64,000 nt of DNA from NCBI RefSeq assembly GCF_029844725.1, contig NZ_JAOCKJ010000003.1, positions 186,001 through 250,000 on the forward strand, written 5' to 3'. The number at the start of each line of letters is the position of its first letter. Position 1 is the first letter of the stretch. A model generated the notes under the pieces. That model made no database searches, was not told the DNA's origin, and worked only from the letters and a program-made list of their open reading frames with translations. This DNA comes from Pantoea sp. GD03673 (GTDB lineage Bacteria; Pseudomonadota; Gammaproteobacteria; Enterobacterales; Enterobacteriaceae). Positions 51,960 to 62,062 of the stretch are shown here, piece after piece. A program made the position numbers and the translations under genes.

Positions 51960-53606
51960 ATGTCGAACAAACCTTTTGTCTATCAGAACCCTTTTCCACT
52001 GTCCCACGACGATACCGAATATTATCTGCTGAGTCGCGAGCATGTCTCGGTCGCTGAATTTGAGGGTCAGGAGATTCTCAAAGTCGACCCGCAGGCGCTC
52101 ACGTTGCTGAGCCAGCAGGCGTTTCACGACGCCTCTTTTATGCTGCGTCCGGCTCATCAGCAGCAGGTTGCCTCAATCCTTGATGACCCGGAAGCCAGCG
52201 ACAATGACAAATATGTCGCCCTGCAGTTTTTAAGAAACTCTGAAATTGCCGCTAAAGGCGTCCTGCCAACCTGTCAGGACACCGGCACCGCGATCATCAT
52301 GGGCAAAAAGGGCCAGCGCGTCTGGACCGGCGGTGGCGATGAGGCCGCGCTGTCACAGGGTATCTACAACACTTACATCGAAGATAACCTGCGCTACTCC
52401 CAGAATGCCGCGCTGGATATGTACAAAGAGGTGAACACCGGGACCAACCTGCCCGCGCAAATCGACCTCTACAGCGTCGATGGCGATGAGTACAAGTTCC
52501 TCTGTATCGCCAAGGGTGGCGGCTCCGCCAACAAGACCTACCTCTATCAGGAAACCAAAGCGCTGCTGAGCCCCGGCAAGCTGAAAAATTACCTGGTGGA
52601 TAAAATGCGCACCCTCGGCACCGCCGCCTGTCCGCCCTACCATATTGCCTTTGTTATCGGCGGCACATCCGCTGAAAGCACTCTGAAAACCGTTAAGCTC
52701 GCCTCGACGCACTATTACGACGGCTTACCGACTGAAGGCAACGAGCACGGTCAGGCGTTCCGCGACGTGCAGCTGGAGCAGGAATTGCTGGAAGCCGCGC
52801 AGCAGCTTGGCCTTGGCGCACAGTTTGGCGGTAAATATTTCGCCCACGACATCCGCGTCGTTCGTCTGCCGCGTCACGGTGCGTCCTGCCCGATCGGCAT
52901 GGGCGTCTCCTGCTCGGCTGACCGTAATATCAAAGCGAAGATCAACCGCGAAGGTATCTGGATTGAGAAACTGGAGTCCAACCCAGGCCGCCTGATCCCG
53001 GCAGCACTGCGTCAGCAGGGTGAAGGTGAAGTCCTGCAGGTTGACCTCAACCGTCCGATGGAACAGATTCTGGCGCAGCTCTCTGCTTATCCGGTCTCGA
53101 CCCGCCTGTCACTGACCGGCACCATTATCGTGGCACGCGATATTGCCCATGCCAAACTTAAAGAGCGCATTGATAACGGCGAAGGATTACCGCAGTACAT
53201 CAAAGATCACCCGGTCTATTACGCCGGTCCGGCCAAAACGCCAGAAGGTTATGCTTCCGGTTCACTTGGCCCGACGACGGCCGGACGCATGGACTCCTAC
53301 GTGGATCTGCTCCAGGCCCACGGCGGCAGCAAGATCATGCTGGCGAAAGGCAACCGCAGCCAGCAGGTCACCGATGCCTGTCATAAGCATGGCGGTTTCT
53401 ATCTGGGCAGCATCGGTGGCCCGGCCGCGGTACTGGCGCAGCAGAGCATTAAAAGTCTGGAATGCGTGGAGTATCCTGAACTGGGCATGGAAGCGATCTG
53501 GAAAATCGAGGTGGAGAACTTCCCTGCCTTTATCCTGGTCGATGACAAAGGGAACGATTTCTTCCAGCATATTGAGCGCGCACACTGCGCGAAATGCGTG
53601 AAGTAA
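51960..53606 (+). CDS. Fumarate hydratase class I (FumA/FumB type)
   Basis: The 548-residue 4Fe-4S hydro-lyase interconverts malate and fumarate. Cluster cysteines are visible: Cys105 in LPTCQDTGT, one in GTAACPPYH and one in GVSCSADRN, the E. coli FumA positions. Its place behind the CitT-like antiporter and across from fumarate reductase suggests the FumB role, giving fumarate from malate without oxygen, though sequence alone does not separate FumA from FumB. A strong terminator follows. Confidence 0.93.
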   Translation: MSNKPFVYQNPFPLSHDDTEYYLLSREHVSVAEFEGQEILKVDPQALTLLSQQAFHDASFMLRPAHQQQVASILDDPEASDNDKYVALQFLRNSEIAAKGVLPTCQDTGTAIIMGKKGQRVWTGGGDEAALSQGIYNTYIEDNLRYSQNAALDMYKEVNTGTNLPAQIDLYSVDGDEYKFLCIAKGGGSANKTYLYQETKALLSPGKLKNYLVDKMRTLGTAACPPYHIAFVIGGTSAESTLKTVKLASTHYYDGLPTEGNEHGQAFRDVQLEQELLEAAQQLGLGAQFGGKYFAHDIRVVRLPRHGASCPIGMGVSCSADRNIKAKINREGIWIEKLESNPGRLIPAALRQQGEGEVLQVDLNRPMEQILAQLSAYPVSTRLSLTGTIIVARDIAHAKLKERIDNGEGLPQYIKDHPVYYAGPAKTPEGYASGSLGPTTAGRMDSYVDLLQAHGGSKIMLAKGNRSQQVTDACHKHGGFYLGSIGGPAAVLAQQSIKSLECVEYPELGMEAIWKIEVENFPAFILVDDKGNDFFQHIERAHCAKCVK

Positions 53607-53622
53607 TCACCGCGTCAAAATC

Positions 53623-53652
53623 AAAAAAGCCCCGGAATCGGGGCTTTTTTTC
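53623..53652 (+). terminator. Rho-independent terminator of the fumarase gene
   Basis: AAAAAAGCCCCG, GAAT and CGGGGCTTTTTT lie 17 bases after the stop, with T runs on both strands. Confidence 0.9.
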
Positions 53653-53712
53653 GTGTTGCCAGTCTGGTTCTGTTGCCTGAACAGGCTCGATCCCGCAACG
53701 ACCCGGACCGGG

Positions 53713-54369
53713 CTATCCCCGCTGCAGGCGCTGCAACGCCGTTTCAATCTGGACATCGCCCTGGGTGAGTTCGATGATCTGATACTTTATGGCCGGATTC
53801 TCAATCAGGCCGACCAGCGTCGCCGCCACATCTTCACGGGGGATCTCACCATACGGAATTGCCAGATCGGCATGCACCCGGCCTGTACCGGCGTCATCGG
53901 TCAGCGTACCCGGCCGCAGGATCACCCATTCCAGCGTGCTCGCCACCAGCGCTACATCGGCCAGTCGCTTCACCCGCATGTAGTTCTCAAACCCCTCGGA
54001 AGGCGTTTTACCGCGGCCCGCATCCGGGAAAGCGGAAACCAGCATAAAGCGGGAGACGCCCGCCTGCTCTGCGGCGGCGACTGCCAGCTTCAGCCCTTCA
54101 CCGTCAATGGCATTGGTCAGCTCAATACCGGCACCGCCCGCACCCGCCGTGAAAACCGCCACGTCGTGACCCGTCATCAATTCTGCCAGTGCCGCCACAC
54201 TCAGCTGCTGAATGTCGCCTGCCACCGGCTTCGCGCCTGCGTCCTTCAGGGTGTCAGCCTGTTCCGGTTTGCGATGCAATGCCGTCACACTGTGACCTTT
54301 GCTGCTCAGCTGACGCGTCAGCTGTCGGCCAACTTTGCCCGCTGCACCGATAATGAAACATGTCGCCAT
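53713..54369 (-). CDS. NAD(P)-binding SDR-type protein (atypical, YwnB/NmrA-like)
   Basis: The 218-residue Rossmann-fold protein has the nucleotide motif GAAGKVGRQL (8-17) and no classic YxxxK, so it belongs to the atypical SDR group with NAD(P)-binding domain 10. ATG 54369 (MATCFI) follows AGGAT. Relatives act as quinone reductases, flavin reductases or redox sensors. It follows another SDR gene in the same direction, about 87 nt downstream, with a hairpin between them. Confidence 0.82.
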   Translation of the reverse strand: MATCFIIGAAGKVGRQLTRQLSSKGHSVTALHRKPEQADTLKDAGAKPVAGDIQQLSVAALAELMTGHDVAVFTAGAGGAGIELTNAIDGEGLKLAVAAAEQAGVSRFMLVSAFPDAGRGKTPSEGFENYMRVKRLADVALVASTLEWVILRPGTLTDDAGTGRVHADLAIPYGEIPREDVAATLVGLIENPAIKYQIIELTQGDVQIETALQRLQRG

Positions 54370-54428
54370 AGGATATCCTCCCTTCACTGATTGAGTGCCA
54401 GAGTATAGCCAGCTGTCAGAAACAAAAG

Positions 54429-54448
54429 AGGCGCCGGATGCGGCGCCT
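54429..54448 (-). terminator. Likely terminator of the PRISE-type reductase gene
   Basis: AGGCGCC, a 6-nt loop and GGCGCCT form a perfect 7-bp stem. In the leftward direction CTTTTGTTTC follows. Confidence 0.65.
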
Positions 54449-54455
54449 GCTGGGG

Positions 54456-55523
54456 TTATTCCGGGATAACCTTTTCCGCTTTCAGCTTATCAAACAGCTG
54501 GGTGAAGGCGTCCAGCGTGCTGCGGTAGCCGGTGAAGCCCGCTTTGCGGCTCTTACTCATGTCGGTAAAGGCTTCCATCGGGCGACCCAGGTCGGCATCG
54601 GTGTGCCACCAGGAGGCCAGCTTCGACACATCAGCCTCACGCAGCTGATGCTGCTCTGCAATTTCCCGCCACGCGCTTGCAGCCTCCTGCATACGATCTT
54701 CAAGCGGCATCATCCGGGCCGGGTAATCTGCGGCTTCAATGCCGAAATAGTCAGCCAGTTTTGGCCACATCCAGTTCCAGCGGAACACATCACCGTTTAC
54801 CGCATTGAAATCCTGATTAGCGGCGTTCGGTGAGGTAGCGGCCCAGTGCAGCTGCTCAGCCAGCAGCCCCGCATCGGTCATGTCAGCCACACCATTCCAC
54901 TGCTCCGGCGAACCGGGGAAGATAAATGGCCAGCCCTTTTCTTTGCACAGCGTCGCGTAGACGGCCAGCGTCTGCCCCATGTTCATCGCATTGCCCACGG
55001 CGTAGCCGATGATGGTATGCGGACGGTGAACGCTCCAGCGGTAGTCGTACTTTTCAGCGCCAGCAAAAATTTCATCTTCCTGCGCATAGTAGAAGTTATC
55101 GACCGGCTGACGGCCCTGCTCTTCACGGAACGGCGTAACAGGCACCGCGCCTTTGCCGTAGGCTTCAAACGGACCCAGGTAGTGCTTCAGGCCGGTGACC
55201 AGCGCAACGTGCGCGCCCTGCAGACGATCGCCCAGTGCTTCAATCACATTGCGAACCATGCCGCCGTTAACGCGGATGTTCTCTTTTTCATTTTCCTGAC
55301 GCGCCCAGACACTGAAAAACAGCGCATCCGGTTTTACCTCTTTCAGTGCGTCACGGACAGCATCGGCATCGGTCAGGTCGGCGGTCAGGCTGGTAGCCCC
55401 TGCAGGGACGGCACCGCGTCCGCGTGACAGGCCGCTGACCTGCCAGCCTTCCTGCTGTAATTTATCTGCCAGTGCGCGGCCAATCACCCCGCTGATACCC
55501 ACAATCAAAGCGTGCTTTTTCAT
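54456..55523 (-). CDS. Extended SDR reductase (PRISE / progesterone 5-beta-reductase-like)
   Basis: The 355-residue reductase has the NAD(P)-binding ISGVIGRAL motif (9-17), ALVTGLKHYLGPFE and DNFYYAQED, the Tyr-containing pattern of iridoid-synthase/progesterone-5-beta-reductase-like enzymes that reduce enones. These act on small alpha,beta-unsaturated ketones or aldehydes in bacteria. It diverges from a LysR regulator (100-nt gap), which probably controls it. Confidence 0.86.
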   Translation of the reverse strand: MKKHALIVGISGVIGRALADKLQQEGWQVSGLSRGRGAVPAGATSLTADLTDADAVRDALKEVKPDALFFSVWARQENEKENIRVNGGMVRNVIEALGDRLQGAHVALVTGLKHYLGPFEAYGKGAVPVTPFREEQGRQPVDNFYYAQEDEIFAGAEKYDYRWSVHRPHTIIGYAVGNAMNMGQTLAVYATLCKEKGWPFIFPGSPEQWNGVADMTDAGLLAEQLHWAATSPNAANQDFNAVNGDVFRWNWMWPKLADYFGIEAADYPARMMPLEDRMQEAASAWREIAEQHQLREADVSKLASWWHTDADLGRPMEAFTDMSKSRKAGFTGYRSTLDAFTQLFDKLKAEKVIPE

Positions 55524-55623
55524 TTGATTTCTCCTCGTTTTGCGTAATGCTAAGCCTAATAGAGAATTCAGTTCTTATCTCTGGCATTTATTCACAGCAT
55601 TCTCAACCTGAGTTCACTAATCA

Positions 55624-56526
55624 ATGCACGATCATCGCCTCAAAGATATCCTGCCGTTTGTCGCCAGCGTGGAGTGTGGCAGTTTTACCGCCGCGGCTGA
55701 ACGTCTGCACGTGACCGGCTCGGCGGTCAGTAAGAGCGTCAGCCGCCTGGAGACGCGACTGGGCTCGCGACTGCTGGAACGCACCACCCGGAGCCTGAGT
55801 CTGACCGATGCGGGCAGCGCTTATTATCAGACCTGTCTGCGCGTGCTGGAGGATCTGGCCGAAGCTGAAGCGGTGCTGGCAGCCCAGCGCACCATTCCCT
55901 CGGGTCGGCTGCGGCTGGCGGTGCCCACCACCTATGGCCGCCTCAATGTCATGCCGCTGCTGATGCCCTTTTGCCAGCAGCACCCGGAGCTGGCACTGAG
56001 CCTGAGCCTGTCCGATCGCTTTGTTGACCTGTTTGAGGAGGGCGTCGATGTGGCGGTGCGGATCGGCGGTGCGCCCGATCTGCCCGCTTCGCTGGGCTGG
56101 CGTAACATGGGCCGCGAGAAGATGCAGTTCTGTGCCTCTCCCGCTTATCTGGCGCGTGAGGGACGTCCTGACAGTGAGTCAGCGCTGCTTGACCACCCTG
56201 CCATTCTTTATGAGCGCGTGGATGGCACAACCAAACCCTGGCTGTTTACCACCGAAGATGGTCAGCCCCACTGGCGGGAAGTGCCACACCGGCTGGCGCT
56301 GGGGGACGTTGATGCACAACTTCAGGCGGTGATTGCCGGGCTGGGGGTGGCGCAGATGCCGTCGTGGCTGATTCAGCGTGCCGTAGCAGCCGGTGAGCTG
56401 GACATTATTATGCCGCAGTTGCAGCCGGACGGACTGACGCTGAGCGTGGTCTGGCCTCGCCGCAAACAGTTTCTGCCAAAAGTGGACGCGCTGTTATCGG
56501 CGCTGAACGCCCTCGCCATTCGCTGA
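55624..56526 (+). CDS. LysR-family transcriptional regulator
   Basis: The 300-residue protein has an N-terminal winged helix (residues 5-65; GSFTAAAERLHVTGSAVSKSVSRLE) and a C-terminal effector domain like the AaeR/DsdC-unrelated CrgA-type group (LRLAVPTTYGRLNVMPLL, DVAVRIGG). It is encoded divergently from the PRISE-type reductase, the classic place for a LysR target. The inducer is unknown, perhaps an enone or aldehyde. Confidence 0.9.
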   Translation: MHDHRLKDILPFVASVECGSFTAAAERLHVTGSAVSKSVSRLETRLGSRLLERTTRSLSLTDAGSAYYQTCLRVLEDLAEAEAVLAAQRTIPSGRLRLAVPTTYGRLNVMPLLMPFCQQHPELALSLSLSDRFVDLFEEGVDVAVRIGGAPDLPASLGWRNMGREKMQFCASPAYLAREGRPDSESALLDHPAILYERVDGTTKPWLFTTEDGQPHWREVPHRLALGDVDAQLQAVIAGLGVAQMPSWLIQRAVAAGELDIIMPQLQPDGLTLSVVWPRRKQFLPKVDALLSALNALAIR

Positions 56527-56846
56527 CCTCTGCTTATTTCTTAATACGACGGTTGGGATATTTCATCCTGACCCGTTGCTTTATTGTTTGATGCTGCTCA
56601 TTCCTGCCTGTTATGCCCAGCCTGAAAGGCCCGCCATTTTATATTCACACCCCTTACCCGCTTACATCTTAAGGCTTTATTTCAGCATTGATGGAATCCC
56701 ATCAAAATAAAAAGGCCGGAAGGCTTGAGCTCACATAATGAAAACTAAGTTTCAAATATAATTTAACCCGAAATAAAAATATCAGTAGGGTGATGGCTTC
56801 TTCATGTTCTGACGTTTTGTCTTTGCCGTTATTACCAGGAGTATTC
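56527..56846. other. 320-base region upstream of the inositol-type operon
   Basis: AT-rich towards its right end, no reading frame. It contains a perfect 7+4+7 inverted repeat (56688-56705) and presumably the promoter of the transporter gene. Confidence 0.5.
56688..56705. promoter_or_regulatory. Candidate operator of the inositol-type operon
   Basis: TTGATGG-AATC-CCATCAA is a perfect inverted repeat about 140 bases before the sugar porter start. No regulator gene of this operon is in the window, so the binder (perhaps an RpiR- or LacI-type protein) is unknown. Confidence 0.5.
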
Positions 56847-58289
56847 ATGGAAAAAGAACTCTATATCTCGTCGAACCCGGCATCCGGTCCAAATAGCGCC
56901 ACCCGCACCGAGCCTTTTGTGAAGATTATTGCGCTGGTTGCCACCCTGGGGGGATTGCTGTTTGGTTATGACACCGGTGTGGTCTCAGGGGCATTGCTGT
57001 TTATGCGCGGCGATTTGCATCTCACCCCGTTTACCACCGGACTGGTCACCAGCTCTTTACTGTTTGGTGCCGCTTTCGGCGCACTGGCCGCCGGTCATCT
57101 GGCAGATAGCCTGGGCAGACGCCGCATTATCATTGCCCTGGCACTGATTTTCGCCCTGGGGGCTGTCGGCTCAGCTTTAGCGCCTGACGTGACCTGGATG
57201 ATCGTCTCACGCCTGTTTTTAGGCTTTGCCGTGGGCGGGGCTGCCGCTACCGTGCCGGTCTACATTGCCGAGATTGCGCCTGCCAATAAACGCGGGCAGC
57301 TGGTTACCCTGCAGGAGCTGATGATCGTCAGTGGTCAGCTGCTGGCGTACATCTCAAACGCAACCTTCAACGATATCTGGGGCGGCGAAAACACCTGGCG
57401 CTGGATGCTGGCGCTGTCCATTGTTCCCGCCGTGATGCTCTGGGTCGGCATGATATTTATGCCTGAAACGCCGCGCTGGCATGTGATGAAAGGCCGCAGT
57501 CAGGCTGCCCGTGAAGTGCTGGAAAAAACCCGTGCCGCTGAAGATGTTGAGTGGGAACTGGCAGAGATTGAAGAGACCATCGAAGAGAACCGCCAGCGCG
57601 GTAAAGGCCGTCTGCGCGATCTCGCTACCCCCTGGCTGATGAAGATTTTCCTGCTGGGCGTGGGTATCGCCGCCATTCAGCAGCTGACCGGCGTCAATAC
57701 CATCATGTATTACGCGCCCACCATGCTCACCGCCGCCGGGCTAAGTAACGACGCCGCGCTGTTTGCCACTATCGCCAACGGAGTGATTTCGGTGGTGATG
57801 ACGCTGGCGGGCATCTGGCTGATTGGCAAAACAGGCCGTCGCCCGCTGGTTTTAATCGGGCAGATCGGCTGCACCTGCTGTCTCTTCTTTATCGGGCTGA
57901 TCTGCTGGCTGATGCCGGAATACCTTGACGGCACGGTCAACCTGGTCCGGGCGTATCTGGTGCTGACGGGGATGCTGCTGTTTCTCTGCTTCCAGCAGGG
58001 CGCGCTGTCACCGGTCACCTGGCTGCTGCTGTCGGAAATCTTTCCTGCCCGCATGCGCGGCATCTGTATGGGCGGCGCGGTGTTTTCGCTGTGGATCGCT
58101 AATTTTGCCATCTCCATGGCCTTCCCGCTGTTATTAGCCGCCTTTGGTCTGGCCGGCGCCTTTTTTATATTTGCCCTGATTGGTATCGGCGGCTCTCTGT
58201 TTGTTGTGAAGTTTATTCCCGAGACCCGGGGAAGAAGTCTTGAGCAGGTCGAGCACTATTTCTATGCGCTCTATAACGGCAATAAATAG
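56847..58289 (+). CDS. Sugar porter (MFS; IolT-like myo-inositol/sugar:H+ symporter)
   Basis: ATG 56847 (MEKELY) has CAGGAG upstream. The 480-residue protein shows all sugar-porter motifs: GYDTGVVSGALLF in helix 1, GRRRI in loop 2-3, PETPRWHV after helix 6, QQLTGVNTIMYYAP in helix 7 and PETRGRSLEQ at the end. Together with the IolI-like and IolG-like genes that follow, myo-inositol or a related cyclitol is the likely substrate; a hexose or pentose is the alternative. Confidence 0.88.
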   Translation: MEKELYISSNPASGPNSATRTEPFVKIIALVATLGGLLFGYDTGVVSGALLFMRGDLHLTPFTTGLVTSSLLFGAAFGALAAGHLADSLGRRRIIIALALIFALGAVGSALAPDVTWMIVSRLFLGFAVGGAAATVPVYIAEIAPANKRGQLVTLQELMIVSGQLLAYISNATFNDIWGGENTWRWMLALSIVPAVMLWVGMIFMPETPRWHVMKGRSQAAREVLEKTRAAEDVEWELAEIEETIEENRQRGKGRLRDLATPWLMKIFLLGVGIAAIQQLTGVNTIMYYAPTMLTAAGLSNDAALFATIANGVISVVMTLAGIWLIGKTGRRPLVLIGQIGCTCCLFFIGLICWLMPEYLDGTVNLVRAYLVLTGMLLFLCFQQGALSPVTWLLLSEIFPARMRGICMGGAVFSLWIANFAISMAFPLLLAAFGLAGAFFIFALIGIGGSLFVVKFIPETRGRSLEQVEHYFYALYNGNK

Positions 58290-58384
58290 TCCCTGTTCTC
58301 TGTGTATTTAATCCGTAACGGCCCGCGTCATGATCCAGACGACCCGATTGCTTAACACCGCACCCTTAATTCAAGGAAACTGTT

Positions 58385-59212
58385 ATGAGCCTGAATATTC
58401 CCAACGCACGCTTTTGCGTGAATCGTAAAATAGCGCCCGGCCTGAGCATCCCGCAGTTTTTTAAACTGGTCAGTCAGCTTGGTATTCACAATGTTGAATT
58501 ACGCAATGACATGCCCAGCGGACGCGTCACCGACGATCTCTCAGGCGACGAGGTGAAAGCGCTGGCGCGTGAGTCAGGCATCCGGATTGTCACCATCAAT
58601 GCACTCTACCCGTTTAACCAGCTGAATGAAGAGGTGCTGCAACGCGCCCGCCAGCTGCTAAGCGATGCGCAGGCAATCGGTGCCGAATCGCTGGTGCTCT
58701 GTCCGCTCAATGACGGCACGCCTGTCAGCGCCGCCGGGACCGTCCAGGCGCTGCAAACCCTGGCCCCGCTGTTTGCCGAAGCCGGTATTCAGGGGCTGGT
58801 TGAGCCGCTGGGCTTTCCGCAAAGCTCCCTGCGCTCAGCGACCCAGGCGCAGGCGCTGATCCATGAAGCAGGCGTGCCGTTCCGATTGCTGATTGATACC
58901 TTCCACCATCATCTGTTCGGGGAGGCGGAGCAGACGTTTGAACAGGCAATTGACATCCGGCAAATCGGTCTGGTTCACCTCTCCGGCGTCACCGACCCGC
59001 GCCCGGTGAGTGCGCTGACCGATGAAGAGCGCATCATGCTCAGCACAGACGACAGGCTGGGCAGCAGGCAGCAGGTCCTGCGACTGGAGAAGATGGGCTA
59101 TACCGGCCTGTACGCCTTTGAGCCGTTCTCATCTGTGATGAACAGCTGGCAGGAAGCGGACATCCTCCGCGAAATTCGTAACAGCATTCTGCTGTTGAAC
59201 CACTCAGCGTAA
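58385..59212 (+). CDS. IolI-like isomerase (TIM barrel)
   Basis: The 275-residue protein has the metal ligands Glu140, Asp171, His198 and Glu246 ([26 protein letters not shown]), nearly the same spacing as B. subtilis IolI (inosose isomerase). It would interconvert 2-keto-myo-inositol and another keto-inositol. Spacing to the dehydrogenase is 10 nt. It could instead act on another keto-sugar, since the family is wide. Confidence 0.86.
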   Translation: MSLNIPNARFCVNRKIAPGLSIPQFFKLVSQLGIHNVELRNDMPSGRVTDDLSGDEVKALARESGIRIVTINALYPFNQLNEEVLQRARQLLSDAQAIGAESLVLCPLNDGTPVSAAGTVQALQTLAPLFAEAGIQGLVEPLGFPQSSLRSATQAQALIHEAGVPFRLLIDTFHHHLFGEAEQTFEQAIDIRQIGLVHLSGVTDPRPVSALTDEERIMLSTDDRLGSRQQVLRLEKMGYTGLYAFEPFSSVMNSWQEADILREIRNSILLLNHSA

Positions 59213-59222
59213 GGAGAGCATC

Positions 59223-60233
59223 ATGACGATTAATATTGGTGTTATCGGCACTGGCGCAATTGGCCGCGAACATATCCGCCGGTGCAGTACGGTGTTACAG
59301 AATGCCCGCGTCGTGGCGCTGAACGACATCAATCGCGACAACTGCCAGCAGATTGTTAATGAACTGACACCGGAAGCGCGCATTTATGACAACGCGCTGG
59401 ATCTGATTAACGATCCGCAGGTCAACGCGGTGCTGGTCACCTCCTGGGGTCCGACCCATGAAGCCTTTGTGCTGGCCTGCATTGAGGCGGGCAAAGCGGT
59501 GTTCTGCGAAAAACCGCTGGCAGTAACCGCACAGGGCTGTCTGAATATTGTGGAAGCGGAGATTAAAGCGGGACGTCAGCGGGTGCAGGTGGGCTTTATG
59601 CGCCCCTATGACAGTGGCTATCGTGCCCTTAAAGCGGTGATCGACAGCGGCGAGATTGGTGAGCCGCTGATGCTGCACTGTGCGCACCGCAACCCGGAAG
59701 TGGGCGACAGCTACACCACTGATATGGCGATTACCGATACGCTGATCCACGAACTGGATGTGCTGCGCTGGCTGCTGAATGACGACTATGCCAGCGTTCA
59801 GGTGATCTTCCCGCGTAAAACCCGCAAGGCGTCGTCCCACCTGCGCGATCCGCAAATCGTCCTGCTGGAGACCACCAAAGGCGCACGCATTGATGTCGAA
59901 ATTTTCGTGAACTGTGAATATGGGTACGACATTCAGTGTGAAGTGGTGGGTGAAAGCGGCATTGCCCGCCTGCCGGAGCCGGTTTCTGTTCAACTGCGCA
60001 GTGCAGCAAAGCTCTCGACAACGATTCTGACTGACTGGAAAAAACGCTTTATTGATGCTTATGACGTGGAGTTGCAGGCCTTTATCAATAATGTCATCAG
60101 CGGTGAAATGACCGGTCCTTCGGCCTGGGATGGTTACGCTGCTGCGGTCGCCGCCGATGCGTGCGTCACGGCGCAAACGACCGGTGAAATCGTGCCGGTG
60201 ACCCTGCCAGCCCGACCCGCGTTTTACCGCTGA
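59223..60233 (+). CDS. Gfo/Idh/MocA dehydrogenase (IolG-like inositol dehydrogenase)
   Basis: The 336-residue enzyme has the NAD motif GTGAIG (9-14), EKPLA with Lys97, and the catalytic Asp172 and His176 in [13 protein letters not shown], the same numbers as in B. subtilis IolG. It would oxidise myo-inositol or scyllo-inositol to the keto form. It ends the porter-isomerase-dehydrogenase operon. Other steps of inositol breakdown (iolE, iolD, iolB, iolC) are not in the window, so these may be encoded elsewhere. Confidence 0.88.
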   Translation: MTINIGVIGTGAIGREHIRRCSTVLQNARVVALNDINRDNCQQIVNELTPEARIYDNALDLINDPQVNAVLVTSWGPTHEAFVLACIEAGKAVFCEKPLAVTAQGCLNIVEAEIKAGRQRVQVGFMRPYDSGYRALKAVIDSGEIGEPLMLHCAHRNPEVGDSYTTDMAITDTLIHELDVLRWLLNDDYASVQVIFPRKTRKASSHLRDPQIVLLETTKGARIDVEIFVNCEYGYDIQCEVVGESGIARLPEPVSVQLRSAAKLSTTILTDWKKRFIDAYDVELQAFINNVISGEMTGPSAWDGYAAAVAADACVTAQTTGEIVPVTLPARPAFYR

Positions 60234-60239
60234 ACCCAG

Positions 60240-60268
60240 CCCTGCACGGTGGATGCCACCGTGCAGGG
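60240..60268. terminator. Strong hairpin after the inositol-type operon
   Basis: CCCTGCACGGTGG and CCACCGTGCAGGG form a perfect 13-bp stem with a 3-nt loop, starting 6 bases after the stop. The T run comes only about 20 nt later (CCTTTTTC), so it may be a transcript-end stabiliser more than a classic terminator. Confidence 0.6.
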
Positions 60269-60365
60269 GCGTGTCCTGGAGTCCTTTTTCAGCCTCGCTT
60301 CCTGCTCTGAATAATCCGCCAGCCCGCAATGATAAAGCACGGCCAGAGGGGTATGCGCGGCAGGA

Positions 60366-60839
60366 TTACGGCGCGGTGATAACAATCGCCACGCGCCGGT
60401 TCTGCGCCCGTCCCTGCGCACTGTTATTGCTGGTAACCGGTGCGCTCATGCCCAGTCCACGCGTGACAATATTTTCACGCGGTATCATCGCCCCTTCTGC
60501 CCACTGTGCCGCGACCGCATTGGCCCTTTTTAACGACAGCTGCTGGTTATAATCGGGTTTGCCGTAATTATCGGTGTGCCCGTCGATGCGGACATGCCGG
60601 ATACCGGTCGCCGCCAGATTTTTCGCCATCCCCTGAATGTTATGTTTACTGGCGGCCGTCAGTTCTGATTCATTGACACCAAACAGGATCTTATCGGACA
60701 GGCCTAATCCCCAGCCTTCCATGTTCTGCGTGAAGCCGGCATTCTTCATTGCGGCAATTTGCGCCTCGCTGAATCGCCCTTTCGACTGACAACCGACCAG
60801 CGTCAGAGAGAGCAGCAGCAGGAAAATGTTTTTCTTCAT
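60366..60839 (-). CDS. yfiB: Outer-membrane lipoprotein YfiB (OmpA-like)
   Basis: The 157-residue protein has a lipobox LVGC with Cys17 and a C-terminal OmpA-like peptidoglycan-binding domain (IDGHTDNYG, LSLKRANAVAAQW, GLGMSAPV, NRRVAI). It sits in the outer membrane and, in the known system, captures YfiR from the periplasm to release the diguanylate cyclase. It is the last gene of yfiR-dgcN-yfiB. Confidence 0.92.
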   Translation of the reverse strand: MKKNIFLLLLSLTLVGCQSKGRFSEAQIAAMKNAGFTQNMEGWGLGLSDKILFGVNESELTAASKHNIQGMAKNLAATGIRHVRIDGHTDNYGKPDYNQQLSLKRANAVAAQWAEGAMIPRENIVTRGLGMSAPVTSNNSAQGRAQNRRVAIVITAP

Positions 60840-60852
60840 ATTTACGCCTTAT

Positions 60853-62061
60853 TTACGCCCTGATTGTTCGCTTATTCCTGTACATATTCTTATCGGCACG
60901 TTCGAGAATCGCCTCAGCCGTATCACCCTGTTGTGACCAGGCGTAGCCGATAGTCACTGAGGTCGTAATCGGCAGGCCTTCTGTAATAAGAATCTGTTCC
61001 CTGATGGCGTCATGAATGCGCTGCATGAACTGCTGTAATGCCGCCTCACTCGTGCGGCTGCTGACCAGCATGGCAAACTCATCCCCACCTAATCGCGCCA
61101 CTAAATCCTGTTCAGACGTCAGGGATAAAAGACGTGATCCTATCGCTTTGAGTACCTCATCCCCGGCGGCATGACCCCAGTTATCATTGATGCGCTTAAA
61201 GCTATCGCCATCCAGAAACAGCAGCGCAAAACGTTCGTGATCGTGGGGCTGATCGAGGAGTTGTGTCAGGCGCGCGGAAAAGGCACTGCGGTTGGCAAGG
61301 CCGGTCAGCGGGTCTGTCAGCGCCTGTGCTGCCAGCGAACGATTATCGCGAATCAGCGAAGCCTTCAGGGATTGCATTTCCATCAGCAGGGAGTTGAGGT
61401 CATCCGAAAACAGCTGAAATTCCCGGATTGGCCCACCCGGAATACGCAGGGAGAAATCACCGGAGTGAATCACATAGTGAATCGAACTGGTAATGGTGCG
61501 AAGCGTCGCAATGATTCCGCGATGCAGGAATTCACTCAGCATCAGCGAGATAATCAGCACGCAGAGCATCCCGATCGAGAGAATCATGAAGGAGTACTGA
61601 ATGAAACTCACTGCACCGGTTACGGTGCCTTCCAGCGTCAGGGTGCCGACAACCGCGTCGGCATGAATAATATCGACGTTAAGCGGTTTGAGATAAATCC
61701 ACTCACGCAGCAACCGTGAAAACCAGCCCGTCTGTTCCTGCTGCGCAGTCCACTGAGCCAGAACAATATGATCCCGGGTAACCAGTTTCGCTGAAGCATA
61801 CATACCCTCATTGCCAAATCGCTCAATTTTATTACGCGCATCGTAGCTGTCGGCAAAAACAGTTGATGCAGTGAGCGTGCTGCTTAACGTCGAGCCAATC
61901 AAATCAAGATTACATTTCTCATAATTTTTAATAAAAATGAGCGACGTCGATGAGAGTAACAGCCAGCACAGCAGTAATATCACCGCAGAGTTAATGGTGC
62001 TAATTTTCCGCAGTTTATTGCGGATTGAGGATTTATCGTGCCTTAATTCGTCGAATTTCAT
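60853..62061 (-). CDS. dgcN: Membrane diguanylate cyclase DgcN (YfiN)
   Basis: The 402-residue protein has TM1 (about 25-47), a periplasmic PAS-like part, TM2 (about 155-178), a HAMP segment and a GGDEF domain with the intact active site RLGGDEFAML. The second half includes DGDSFKRINDNWGHAAGDE, typical of active cyclases. It makes c-di-GMP from GTP when not held by YfiR, promoting sessile growth and slowing division in E. coli. YfiR starts the operon and ends 1 nt before it. Confidence 0.93.
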   Translation of the reverse strand: MKFDELRHDKSSIRNKLRKISTINSAVILLLCWLLLSSTSLIFIKNYEKCNLDLIGSTLSSTLTASTVFADSYDARNKIERFGNEGMYASAKLVTRDHIVLAQWTAQQEQTGWFSRLLREWIYLKPLNVDIIHADAVVGTLTLEGTVTGAVSFIQYSFMILSIGMLCVLIISLMLSEFLHRGIIATLRTITSSIHYVIHSGDFSLRIPGGPIREFQLFSDDLNSLLMEMQSLKASLIRDNRSLAAQALTDPLTGLANRSAFSARLTQLLDQPHDHERFALLFLDGDSFKRINDNWGHAAGDEVLKAIGSRLLSLTSEQDLVARLGGDEFAMLVSSRTSEAALQQFMQRIHDAIREQILITEGLPITTSVTIGYAWSQQGDTAEAILERADKNMYRNKRTIRA

Positions 62062-62062
62062 C

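Noticed and set aside
59295..60329. 344-codon minus-strand frame opposite the IolG-like gene
   Set aside because: The + strand frame has exact IolG catalytic residues, so the minus frame is a shadow.
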